A stretch of 64,000 bases of DNA, taken from positions 682,001-746,000 of the forward strand of contig JAJHTX010000004.1 of NCBI GenBank assembly GCA_032164295.1, written 5' to 3'. Under the pieces are notes generated by a model. It did not search any database. It was given only the letters and a program-made list of their open reading frames with translations, and was not told the DNA's origin. The first letter of the stretch is position 1. Each line of letters starts with the position of its first letter. This document shows positions 24,401-36,203 of the stretch, piece by piece. The stretch is from Inonotus obliquus. Lineage: Eukaryota > Basidiomycota > Agaricomycetes > Hymenochaetales > Hymenochaetaceae. A program made the position numbers and the translations under genes.

Positions 24401-26796
24401 ATCGGACCCTGAGTGTGCACTCCTGGAACAGGGTGCCCTGTCTGGTGAGGAGTAACCCGACCAGGCATATTACCCATCGCGAATTGATTGCCACCAGGAG
24501 TAGCAGGATGGACATGTTGTGGACCACCAGGCGGCCCAAGCGGTCGCATTTGTCCTCCAGTACCAGCAGCACCACCGAACTGTGGCTGTCCCATACCCAT
24601 CATAGGTCCTTGCTGCTCACCGGTGGCAGCGCGGGACTGCGGACGCAGCGAAGAAGAACCTGGTACGTGGATCGGCATTGAAGGTGTTTGAGGTTGTGAC
24701 TGTCCTGGTCCACCACTCGTTCCCGGACGCGGAGGCGAAGCAGCATTTGATGGATGCGGGTGAGGTTGTCCCTGAGCACCTGGATGAACTTGCATACCAA
24801 CCATTGGCATGCCCATCGACATCGACATTCCCGCAGGACCTTGCGGTCCATGTCCATGTCCATGTCCGTGTCCATGCCCATGCCCTCCGATATGTGGCTG
24901 ACCTCCTTGTGGATGTTGCTGCGAATGCTGAGGTTGCTGTGAATGTAAATGTGGAGTCGCCGTCGGATTTGAACTCTGCATTCCATGATGTAAAGGGTTG
25001 ACAAATGGCGGCTGATTACTCTGCTGCGATTGCTGTTGTTGAGAGTGAGATAAGTTCTGATTCGTTTGATTCGAGGTGTTCGGTTGATTAGGTAGTCCCG
25101 GGTGACCAGGGTGTCCCATACCACCGGGACCAACACCAGATCCAGGTGCACCCATGATGGATTGCGCAGACGGAGTTCTTTGCATACCGCCCATCCCAGG
25201 TGCACCCATAGGACCATTCATATTCGGGTTATTCGTTGGGTTCATAGGATTCATCGGGTTATTCATTCCTGGAGGCATTGGCGAAGACTGATTCCGGTTT
25301 CCACTCGGGTTTGTATTATGATTGTTACCCGGTGTGTTTGGATTCATGGGATTCGCATTCGGATTTACAGCACTAGAAGGTCGGGGATGAGGTATTCCAT
25401 GCTGTTGTTGAGATTGTTGTTGTTGCGATAATTGTGGTCCAGGTCCAAGATGCGAATGCTGCGTCTGCTGGCCTCCTTGTCCTTGCTGTTGCTGACCTCC
25501 TTGCTGCGCCATATGCACTTGTTGCTGCTCCCTTGCTTGCTGATCTTGTTGCTGTTGTTGCTGCCGAACAACAGCTTGAAGCTCGGGCGGTAAAGGCGTC
25601 GTATTCATGCCCATCATGCCACCCATACCCATGCTCGAGACGCTCCGCTGCTGCCCGGGTGCTGGTCCAAGGGCCATCTGTCCATGATTGAGTCCGGCAG
25701 GAAGTTGCTGTGGATTGCCGGGAACAGGACCGGGGAAAGACCCTATTCGTTGCGGTCCAACAGCGCCTCCCTGGCGCATACCAGAAGGCATCCCAAGTCC
25801 TACTGAGTTCATCCCTCCGGCTGCTCCCCCCATACCTCCCATAGCACTTAACATGCTCATCGGATTTGCGTTTGTTCCGCCGCCTATGGGCGGCTGTGGT
25901 GATTGACCAGGTCCGGCGCCAGGATTGGGCTGTCCTGTCTGACTGGGGACGCGTCGCATGGCATTGAGTTGTTGAGCCATCGCAGCGGCTGAGCCCATTC
26001 CTCCCTGGAACCCTGCACCCCCTAAGGCACCCATACCTCCAAGTCCCGACATCGCGCCGCCTACACCCATACCATTCACACTTCCAGCTGAATTTACAAG
26101 ATTCGTTGCAGGTCGAGGACTGCCGACAAAGTTGCCCATGGGTGACATATTTGAGAACTGAGCTCCACCAGGTTGAGGACCCTGCTGTCCACCTTGCGAC
26201 ATCTGAAGTCCTCCAGTCCCACCTGGTTGCTGACCTGTCACTCGCTGCTGTTGCTGTTGTTGCTGTTGGTGGAGGTGGTGTTGCTGCTGAACCTGAAGCC
26301 GTTGTTGCTCCATAGCGTGTCGCAAGCCCTGTTGCTGCATGAACTGAAGACCATTCTGTTGACCAAGTGGAGCAGGCCCAGTTTGCGGGCCACCTTGGTT
26401 TTGTCCAGGTTGATTCCCGCCTCCCGCACCATTTGGACCTGGTCCTGGAGGGAGACCACCCATCGGAGGTTGATTTGGATTCGAGTGCGCTTGTTGGTGA
26501 TGAGCTTGGTGACTTGGTAATGAGCCCATCAGTGGGGCACCAGGATGTTGCTGCTGGTGTTGTAATTGTGCAGCAGCAGACGTGGGACCACCGGCGCCTC
26601 CCATACCACCCAAGCCACCGCCGATGTTCCCGAGAGCACCCATACCACCCCCCATGTTTCCCATCCCTCCAATTCCGACGCCGCCGCTCATTCCGCCCAT
26701 ACCATTCATATTTCCAAGGTTTCCTCCCGCACCTGTGGAACCAGGTGGAAAGCCCACACCGTTCATCATTATGTGCGAAGCACGCACATTGCTCAT
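21435..26796 (-). CDS. LIM-domain-binding (LDB1/SEUSS-type) transcriptional coregulator with giant Gln/Gly/Pro/Met-rich N-terminus
   Basis: Exons: 26796-23186, 23094-23043, 22983-22875, 22813-22164, 22107-22038, 21976-21435; 1,677 residues. The first ~1,200 residues come from one exon and are low complexity: poly-Gln, Gly-Met, His-Gln and a (Gly-His)n run. The folded LIM_bind region then spans five exons: LTRLLAFSESLSHPKLP, FWEGVVGEYFSHKAVVKITL, LPRFFLVTSQSGVSSMSI, CASWTFNYANGYIVTLRGPL, and AESVGHMSELIEFTLQTK followed by DALKKYAQQLRES. The C-terminal ~180 residues are disordered and end in a basic tail (KRGPRKRS). LDB1/SEUSS proteins dimerise and bridge DNA-bound factors; fungal relatives such as Adn1 act in adhesion and filamentation. 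The exon joints are in phase and the domain is complete. Upstream non-coding exons cannot be excluded. Confidence 0.88.
24847..24884. repeat. hexanucleotide repeat (TCCATG-like) encoding Gly-His dipeptides
   Basis: Six near-identical hexamers lie inside the LDB-type gene, coding for alternating Gly and His on the minus strand. It is in frame, so copy-number changes would alter the dipeptide count without a frameshift. Confidence 0.85.
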
Positions 26797-27958
26797 CTTG
26801 ACGAGGTCGGAGATAGAGCCGCAGTACCTCGATAAGCAGAATCCAGAGCGTCGGAGTTACTTCCGTTGATTTTCTCCTCGTCGAAGATGTCGAAGTCGTT
26901 GACGATGTTGTTGATATAGCTGTTAGAGGCCCTATCGTGGACCAAGTGCTTACGGCACGCAAAAGCCACGAAGAGGAGTGATCGTGCGAATAGTGTACAC
27001 GCCGGATGACGATTCCGTCTTTGAGTGTACGAGGGGTTGTAGGAGTAAGAAGGCGTTAGAGGATAGGACACTCTTCGGGGGAGGCTTGACGGCGAGAAAA
27101 ATATAATGATAAAATCAAGAAAAAATTGGAAAATCGACGCTGTCAGTTTGAAACGGAACAATTAGATTGTGCCCTGTCGACGCGTAGATAATGAGACTGT
27201 GTCGTGTACCTACCGTAGGATGAGGTGGACCGACGAGAGGATTCTGTCTGTTGTGCGTCGAGTGGAAATGCGTCGAGAGTAGTGTTGGAACGCGGATGGA
27301 CCAAATAGAGAGAATACAGACAACGTGCCAGCGACGGAACCAAGCAACATCAGTCAACATTCCTCATTGTCGTCATTAATGAGAGAAAACAGAAATATCT
27401 TACCGATGCAGAGTTGCCCGGAGTGAGATAAGGGATGAAGAGGGGAGATGGGTGAAAAAATAGAAGCGGGATGGGCAAAGAGGGAAGAAGGACGAGTAAG
27501 AGTAGTCGTAGTAAGCGCAGCGATGGGATCAACAAGACAGTCCTGCCCCGCACTGCCCGTAATCGTATGGATATATCGTCGCAACGTCTGCCTCAGTGTT
27601 ACCCTCTGTTGTTGAAGGGACGGTTTGAGGATAGAAAGTTAATGCCTCGTGTTGAGGGCGGGAATGGCGGCGACGAGGACAACAGTCACATCAGATATTC
27701 CCACGCTCCTTTTCTTTCGCCACACATATCACAGCCACTCTTTTTTTAATCTTTATTTTATTCATTATCAGCTTTTCGGTACATCCTTGCCACCATCACA
27801 ACCACATTACAATCCATGCATCTGTAAAATTTCTTGTATTTTTCCCCGTCTTTTGCGGCTCTGTAGCTGCTCGAGGAATCTATTGTCAGTTGTGTCACGT
27901 GTCTGACGGATTTGCATCCGCTGAAATTTATTCTCTCATCCCACACTTGACCGCCATC
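26797..27958. promoter_or_regulatory. divergent promoter region, LDB-type gene / IMP3
   Basis: The 1.16 kb between two start codons facing away from each other must contain both promoters. ACGCGT occurs once (27180-27185). A CT-rich tract at 27700-27880 precedes IMP3, as is usual for fungal promoters. The open frames here have no recognisable content. Confidence 0.5.
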
Positions 27959-28612
27959 ATGGTCCGTCAATTCAAACACCACGAACAAAAATTACTGAAA
28001 AAAGTCGACTTTCTCAACGTAGGTCCCTCCACGCTAACTCTTACCCTCGGCTAACAGGCTATTAGTGGAAGCAAGATGCTAATCTACGCGAAATTCGCGT
28101 CATGCGTCGGTACCACATTCAAGACCGAGACGACTACCACAAATATAATAAACTATGCGGTTCACTCCGTTCATATGCTCACCGTCTCTCTCTCCTCCCT
28201 CCTCAAGATCCCTTTCGCTCAAAGATGGAAGGAGCACTGCTAAGTAAACTGTACGACATGGGTATACTTTCAAGTGCATCGAAGTTATCGGACGTAGAGA
28301 ACAAAGTGACTGTGAGCGCTTTGTGTCGGAGGAGACTACCGGTGATGATGTGCGCGATGAGAATGGCGGAGAGTGTTAGTGCTGCGGCCAAATTTGTTGA
28401 ACAGGGGCATTTACGTGTGGGTCCAGAGACGATTACGGATCCTGCGTTCCTTGTGACGAGACATATGGAGGATTTCGTTACCTGGGTGGATACGAGTAGG
28501 CTGAAGAGGACAGTTATGCAGTATAATGATGAGGTACGCCTTTCTAATGTTCTCGGTTATATTTCCTGTTGAATTGCGTTCTCTGTAGCTGGACGATTTT
28601 GATCTTTTATAA
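27959..28612 (+). CDS. IMP3: U3 snoRNP protein Imp3 (small-subunit processome)
   Basis: Exons: 27959-28018, 28066-28533, 28589-28612; 183 residues, the same length as yeast Imp3. Recognisable stretches run from [20 protein letters not shown] and [19 protein letters not shown] to [15 protein letters not shown], the S4-type RNA-binding segment [20 protein letters not shown] and the C-terminal DDFDLL. Imp3 helps pair U3 snoRNA with the 35S pre-rRNA for early cleavages in the nucleolus. The last exon codes for only eight codons including stop. Start and stop both match the family, so the model is very secure. Confidence 0.97.
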
Positions 28613-30200
28613 CCTCCAATCATCTCCGCTCCTGCTTCTCACATCCCGCTCCCTTCCTTCATCACTATATTCTTCTATTAAACTTCTCGTACCTGCACTT
28701 CAGTCCATTCGGATAGATATCTCGGCATGTGGGCTTCTCGAGGGTGACTCGTTCCGCTCTCAGAGTCGTTACATTGATCACCTGCTCTAAATCCAATCCC
28801 CCACCTCTTCTTTATTCCCCCGTCCGCCCTCTCTGCCGTGACAATCTCCGCTTCTATAGGATACCCTTTCTTCTCGAGACGAAGCTAACCTTGCCGATCT
28901 CGCCGTTGCCCTGGAGCAAGATACGACGGCGACTACTCTCACTTCAACATACCTTGCGTCCATCGGATTTTCAAGGATACATTTACTTTTCCCTCGCCTC
29001 TTCTCGTAAATCCCAACTCCCTAACATTGAAACGGCAACCTACCTACTCGAGGTACTCCCGAAGTATAACACGAGGAGACTGGAGAACTTGGGGACAGAA
29101 AGGATATAATGGGATCGGAGGAAGGAAGGGACGAGGGCGAAAGATCTCAGGAGATCAACCTACAGTTCCGTATCGGGCATCGGGGATAGACCGGCTATCA
29201 GAATCTCCTCTATCCTGGACCGATCCTTTCAACTTTTCTAATACTGGTTGGCTATATGGTTGGTTGGTTGGTTGGTTGTTTCAGGGTGTGATGTTAGGAC
29301 AACTCAGAGGTCTCTGCATATCGCATGATTCCCTGTACAGTTTCTTACAATGACAAAAGACAAAAGACTCTCGGCATTAGAGTCTTTTACAAACTCATAT
29401 ATTCGCTCCTATGCAAACCCCAGTCATATATATCGTGTGTGGTGGTGTGGGTTCTTCCCCTCGCTATTGAAACTGTACTGTACTAGGCTAGTAAATATGC
29501 ATGTGCCAGTCTCATTAATTGCTATTTCCACCTATTGGCGGGTAATTCTTTATCCTATGTCTAGAAGTACATAGATAATTAAAACGACAGGCAAACGATA
29601 GATTGTCAAAAAAGATGAACGGATGAATGAAGGAATGAAAGAGTAAAATGATATGCATAATATAAGGAAATAAAAGGAAATAAAAGAAGGCTGTGTGTTA
29701 TGTTGTAGAGACAGACCAATCCCATCTCAATCCCAAATTCCACTCAAATAATCCCAAATTCAAAACGATAAAGGAAAAGGACGACGGCCATCTGAAGAGA
29801 AAGATAAACTTCTAACCTCCCATGCGAACACAGGAGAAATAAAGAATAAAAAAGGTAGTGCGGATAACAAACCCTTCTGAAAACGGAGAAAAGAGAGAAA
29901 GCGGGAAAATAAAAGCATGACATGACGAGTGAGTGTGTAAAAGATGGAAAGCACGTAAACGGCAGGTGAATAAAGGACAGGATGGAAGGAGTAAGGAAAG
30001 AGTGATGGAGGAAGGAGGTATCGAACATACATAATCAGGTACGCAATTCTGTACGTATATATATACGAGAATATAATACACATATTCACCTTTATAAATC
30101 CGATTCCAATTCCAAGATTGATTCCACCTTTGACCTGATAACGAATGAAAGCGAGAATAGAATAGAAAAGAGGGAAACGAGGACGAGGATGAGGGCTGGT
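28613..30200. other. intergenic between IMP3 and the kinesin gene, with unresolved coding-like stretches
   Basis: The + strand at 28625-29110 has reading frames with codon choice similar to neighbouring genes (for example the segment starting at 28862, RDEANLADLAVALEQDTT, and one ending at 29109). I could not join them into a gene with a credible start or a known family. The single 127-codon frame there opens with GTG, not ATG. The rest (29350-30200) is AT-rich and purine-rich on the + strand, probably the kinesin 3' UTR. Confidence 0.35.
29258..29278. repeat. TTGG tetranucleotide microsatellite
   Basis: About five perfect TTGG units in a non-coding interval. Confidence 0.85.
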
Positions 30201-33200
30201 CTAAGCGGGAGAAGGTAACCTCGTAGGATCAACTTTCGTAGTCCACGAAAGCAATTCCTTCGCATTCGGTGCCGCTAGAGCGTACGAATTCGACGATGTG
30301 AATAGCGTGAAAGCGAATTTCTTCTGCAAAAATCGAAATCAAACAGATATCGTAAGTTCAACGGTTTTCTCAAACTCAAACTCAAGCCTAGAGAAAGGGA
30401 AGGAGAGAGAAAGAGCGAGGAGTAGGGGACGATGGCAATGAAAAGTTTGAGTAAGAAAGGAGGCTAAGAACCTACCCCAAGAAGTGATTCCATCTCCGGG
30501 TTATACTCGATATTCACACCTGTTAGACCTATGACGGCTGTCTCCTCGTTCTCATCCGAGTGTGCATAGACGTGGAGGTAGGGTCTACAATCATTTTACA
30601 TGAATATCTTGGCCTGGATTTAGCATTGAATATAGTTTACCTCTTGAGAACAAACCAACGTCGTTCCCATTTATTCTCGGTAGCGTTGGTGAGTATCATC
30701 AAATGGCCTTTCTTCGTTGGGTTATCGCTGAAGAACAAAGCATTGTTAGTTGACACGAATTGATTGGGACTCTTGAAGGTTGAAGGGTGTACACTTACCT
30801 GCGTGAAACGAGCTTCGCAGTCCCAACAAACTTCGGTTCCGTAAAGAACTCGAACCCATTAACCTTCGCCAACGACTTCTTCTTCACCTCTTCATCAGGC
30901 GATTCCTGACTCAGGACGATCTAATAGCAGTGAGTACGTTACGCCTACAAAGAAAAAGAACAGTAATAAATAGGCGTACCTTTCCCGTGTGTCCGAACTT
31001 CTTCTGCCACAAATCGAGCGATTTTCGCACGAGATCCTCCGAGCCCCAGATCGCAGCCGATTCAGATGACCTCATTGAAGTTGCCAAGGGCGAAGAGGAA
31101 GCAGCAAGCACAGTTCGTACAGCTTGAACATCTGCGGCTCTTCGTTCAGTCATCACTAATCTCTCATGATCCTCCACAACCGTTACGCCTCGAGGTTTCC
31201 ACGTCCCCAAAGATTCTTCTCCACGAACGTACTTCTCAGACGTGTCTAGTCGCCAGAGATCTTCAGGCGAACGTGTTAAAGGAGGCGACATCTTCACGGC
31301 GAAGACTGAGCTCGTCTTGTTTAGAACTTTCGATGAGCCAAAGAACGACATGAATTTGGAAGGAGGACTGGCGTCCCGCGTGAATGTCGCGACTGCCATG
31401 TCCATGGTGAATTGTACAGGGTCACTGCATGTCTCGACAGAGACGAACCAGTTTATTCGAAGGAGGACACGTTGATTCGACGCAGTGACCCTATCCAGAA
31501 GCGTCGACTCGTGGAGGCTAGAATCCCACAACGCTGTAGCTGTGATAAATCCCGAGCCATCCGGTTTGAACTCTACCTCTTGTTGTTTCAAGACGGTCAG
31601 GTCATGCATGTCTTGAGACGCCGATTCGTGAATCCGACCTTTGGGATCGAGAAGTCGCACGTTTCCTACACGGATGCGCGTGATTTCCGTCCAAGGTAGT
31701 CGGCGTCCGGAATTCGAGATAAGCGTGATCGATATTCGACGTTGTAAGCCTTGATGAAGTGAGAATCGACCGGGATCAACAGGGCTTTGTGTAATAACGG
31801 GGACCGGTAGGTATTGTCCATCGGGAGCCAACTCGCGTACTTGCAGCCAAGCCACAACGTCGTGTTCCTCATTTACCAGGAAATCCGTCTCCGAGCGGCG
31901 CATGTTAGGTTGGGCAACTTTTTTCTTCTCCGTGCCGTTTGCTGTCGAACCATTCGCTGAAACTCTGTGCTCGCGCATCTCGTCCCATCGTTCGAGTCGT
32001 TCTAAATATGTAGGTGTTACCCGAGCGAAGAACTCTATGGGGGCGTACCCTTGACGCAAGTGTTGAGCAACCTTTGTGTTCACAACAATGGTGAATGTCC
32101 GACGTAATTTCAGATCCGAAAGTGTCGATGCTTCCAAATCCACCGGGCTTGATGAATAGTGTTCCTCGGACGACAAGCTTGGTCCGAAGAATGATGATAG
32201 TCTGATTTGAATATGTGCAGCGGCGAAATCATGCGTCGCAAGGCCCTTGACGGTATCTATGGTTAATACGAAGGAAAGCTTGCTTCCGCTGGGTATAGAT
32301 GGTGGTATAGGCGAAGAAGCTCGAGTGGGTGGTCCAGAGCTGCTAGCATGTCTTGAGGGAGTGACCACGTTGACAACTTTCAGATCAATTCGGCATGACC
32401 CTATCGCCTCGGCCGTGTACCTGCAAAAAATCGGGGCCGTGCAGGTTGACGACATCCGACGGGATAAAGGTGCGAGGGAAATGATAGCATTGCCGATGAA
32501 TGAATAGTCAGGAGCGGGAGAATCATAAAAAGGCTCTTCCGCGGAGAAGTGTTGCGAGTACAATGGTCTATCAATAAACGCCGTTAGATTACGCATGCGC
32601 TGCAACTGCTGTTGTAAACGGTCCAGGGACCAGGTATAGATTGCTTTATGCCGCTTATCTAAGACCTTCACGGCTACCGAAGGTCGAGTGGCCGAAGCAA
32701 GGACAGGGTCTACGACGTCACCGAAGTCGTCCAGACCAGCAATAGAAGCTACTGCTGATCGGGGGGCAGCCAGGGACCCTCCAGAAGCGATGGTAAAATT
32801 GTATGAAACATCTTTTCCCAGTTCCTTACTGATCTACTCTTCAGAGAAGCCATGACGCCACGAAATTTGAATAACGCACCTAATAACGTTTGCCTCCTTC
32901 AAGGTTACGGCATTTGTCAAGACGGTCTCCGCCATGGAGAATGATCGGTGTGCCCTCCATTTGTCTAAAACTTTCCTAATAAGTCGCAGTTGCCTGGCTG
33001 GATATATAACTGGCTCTATCGGCTCGAAGTCCGACGTCGATGCTCCTCGGGCTTTCGCTTCCAGGATCCGTCTCATTTGCACTTGCACCAACTTTAATTG
33101 AGCTTCCATCTGCTCTTTTTCGGCTTTGAGATCCTCGGCCTCGGATCCCCCATCACTTATTGCCTGCAAGCGGGACTCGAAGTCCGCTTTCTGGGACTCG

Positions 33201-36200
33201 AGCTGATTCTGCGTTGATCTGAGAGAATTGTCGACATCGGGGCTGCCATGACTGGGACCAGCGTCAATGCTCGTGTCATCAGTCATCGCATCACTCGCGA
33301 ATGGTTTCCCTGACTCGCTCCAGATATCGTCTGCCTGTGAAAGGCTACTTTCCGGCCTCTTCGACGACGATATATCCCGCAAGGTTTTGACCTTCGATAT
33401 CTTTTCATAGAGTTTATTGAGGTCCTCGTCGGGCAAATTGTCGAGTGCCGGATCAAGGCCTAATCGTGCGAAGGCGGCCTCTCGTTTCGCGTAGTTCCAA
33501 TCAACATCCCCCGGACCGTCAGATGACGTAGGTGAATCGGGCCTAGTAACGGGGGTCCCCTGGCCGTCGCCTTCCAATTCAGCCGCGGTAACGCTCATAT
33601 GCAAAGAGCTCCTCGCTGTGATACGATCACGCTGTTTACGCACTTCTTCCGGGTTGTTGAATCGGAAAACATGGTGATCGCCTTACCCATCCTGTGAACG
33701 ACTGTGCAGAGCATACATAAGTGCCATGGCTCACCCAAAATGATCCGAAAACCCGAGCGAAGTTTGCACGCCTAAGAACCAGTCAGTTATAATGTCGCGG
33801 AGTACCAAAAAAGTACTGACCTGGCCGACAATCATCTCCTTGCCGTTAAGGAACTAGAACGTGAGGACAGGTTATTTGTGGCTGTCCTTGAGCACGATAA
33901 TGATAATCATACCGTTGATCCACCGGGCAAGGCATTTAGCGTCACCTTCCCATCATTATTATCGAAGTAACAGTGTTCCTCGGAAATGTTCTCTCCACTG
34001 AGCCGTATTGCCAGCGGCTTCTCGCTATCCATCCGTCCGACCTATTCGCTTGTCAAATCTTCTATCTTTTCCTGGAGGTACACTGTGCCTTACCATTGTC
34101 TTCCCGGGCTTGATCTGATATATGAGGCATTCGCTCATAAGCGGATCTAAAGGGCTGGTGAGTATTGGAACATCTCTATCAGAGCTTTAATGACGTACCC
34201 TCGTTCTAAAATTGGTTACCAGGTCAAATAAATTTTCGAAAGATCTGAGTTTGAGGATGACTTACCAGATTGACCAAATGCGGCATCTGTGAATGAGAGT
34301 GATCAGGCAAAGATGGACTGCGTAGTGCAAATTCCTCACCCTTCTCGGTGTGTGCACGCCGATGTTATTCTTCTCAACCGTGATACCAAGCTCTTCCAGT
34401 GCTTTCTCGCGCTCCTTCTGGACCTCCTGAGTACGCTGCAATTTCTGCTCCCACGTTTCATTCAAGCTCTTCATGAGCTTCTCGCTCGACTCAAGTTGAT
34501 CCTGTAACTCTGCCTTGGTAACCGTCTTGATGGTCCCGTCCTTGGCTTTGTACGTGACTTTCTGCTTCTCTGGGGGGACTTTGGGATCGTAGACGGCCTC
34601 TGAAGAAGTACCAGCCACACGCGCTGAAACGAGCCCCAATTAGCCACGTGATTAAATATGAACCTGCGCAATGCTCACCTCTGAGCATCTCGAGTTCCTC
34701 CTTCAGCTCGCGTACCAATTTAGCGTTCGGGTCCTCGTTGACTTTGGCTTTATTCTTGATCTTCTTTGCCTGATCAGCATACCGCAGAGTACTTAGGGTT
34801 TCCTCATAGTCGGCTGGCGAAATTGCGGCAATCATTGCCGTTTTGGAGTTTCCGCCGAGACTGTCTTTCAGCAGCCAGGTTAGGACCTATGAACCAGTTG
34901 CAAACTGCCATCTCCCAAATGGTTTAGATTACTTACTGAATCACGATATGGAACGAAATCATCCGCTTTCCCTTTCCTCTTCTTGCCCTCTGCCTGACTC
35001 GCTACCGCCAATGCCGAGATGACCTTTCCGAGGGTTGTAAGCGACTTGTTGATATTAGCGCCCTCCTTCAATCGCTGCCCTGAAGCACCAGTTGAGTTTG
35101 CTCGCTCAGAACCCGCAAGGTCAACGAGACTGACAGAGATCAGCAAGGGTCCATCTGTAAAACTGTTTCACTTACTTGATTCGAGATACTTTCTCTGTAT
35201 CTAAATTCGTGGCTTCATCATGTCTCTTCATTGTCAGGAGTAGAGTAAAAACGGCATGAGAGCGAGACGAGGTTTCGTTCATGTTTGTTGCCGCGACCGT
35301 TCTCGCTTTGTTTCCCTCGTCCATCAAGGTCATCATCTCCTCATAACTTGAAACGACGAGTTTCGACAGGTCTTCCACATATGGACCCAAACTCGGATGT
35401 TCTCGCACACGCAAATTCCCAGTGTTCTTTGGGTTTAGCAGATCCCGTACCTTCTCATTATAAATTTCGATGTAGGAAACTTCGACTGTGAACTTTGTCT
35501 TGGGATCATCCGCCATCTTCTCATTCACGCGAGAGAAGAGCTCCGAACATGTCAAGGGTATAATTCCCTTGTCGGCACCATCTACAGCCTTTGATTAGGG
35601 CATAATGGAAAAGGTTTGAAGGGAGCACACTCACAGCCCATCATGCTATAAGATTTCCCGGAACCTAGCAACTGTCAGACCGAAGACAAACACGTGCCAA
35701 CTCTTGCCTACCTGTTTGCCCGTCTGGCAAGAGGGGTCAGCGCATGTATTTTCTCAGCTCAAGGAACACTCACAAGCCAAAATACACGCGTTGAACCCAG
35801 CGAAACCATGATCAAGCAGCTCCTTTCCCAAATCGTTGTAGAGCGTCTGTTGCGAACAATATCTCAGTTCATCCCTGTCTCCTGCAGACCAATAGCTCTT
35901 GTCGAAGGTGAAGGCCACAGTCTTCTTCTCGGTTGCACGGCCTGACATTGCTTGAGCTTGAGAGCCGCCAGGTTCGGGAGGATCCAAGTATGTGGTGTTG
36001 CCCTCCATGCGAATGAGGGGTTTTGCGCCCCGACCTAGCTCTATATGTGGTCATCGAAGAGAAAATGGCAGAGAAGTCCAAGTGTTATAGCACAATCAGA
36101 AATACGGATCTATACAGACGCGAGAAAAGTACTGCGTACCTCGAGAATTTAGAGGCCGACATCGCACAACGACCTTGATGTTTCCATCTCCAGCCTCTGC

Positions 36201-36203
36201 CAT
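30201..36203 (-). CDS. UNC104: kinesin-3 motor protein, Unc104/KIF1A type (motor, FHA, C-terminal PH)
   Basis: Twenty exons: 36203-36140, 36040-35774, 35723-35712, 35664-35635, 35581-35176, 35129-34937, 34886-34679, 34623-34340, 34286-34266, 34205-34199, 34146-34094, 34041-33913, 33853-33821, 33771-33735, 33681-32880, 32828-30980, 30920-30799, 30727-30641, 30584-30476, 30323-30201; 1,611 residues, normal for the family. The motor starts [14 protein letters not shown], with P-loop [15 protein letters not shown], switch [14 protein letters not shown] and switch [12 protein letters not shown] (~1-365). A coiled coil follows at ~425-480 and then the Unc104 signature [16 protein letters not shown]. 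The FHA domain lies at ~505-590 and the PH domain at ~1510-1605 ([25 protein letters not shown]). Kinesin-3 carries endosomes and vesicles along microtubules, and the PH domain binds phosphoinositides. Several exons are microexons (7, 12, 21, 30, 33 nt); they are needed to restore the conserved motifs. Confidence 0.95.

Noticed and set aside
25373..26962. 529-codon open frame overlapping the LDB-type gene on the same strand
   Set aside because: It is a frame shadow produced by the repetitive codons of the Gln/Gly-rich exon. The alternative frame continues in phase into the LIM_bind exons; this one does not.
28729..29109. 127-codon + strand frame after IMP3 taken as a gene
   Set aside because: It opens with GTG rather than ATG, and the real ATG nearby (28727) is in another frame with an early stop. 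Recorded only as an unresolved region.
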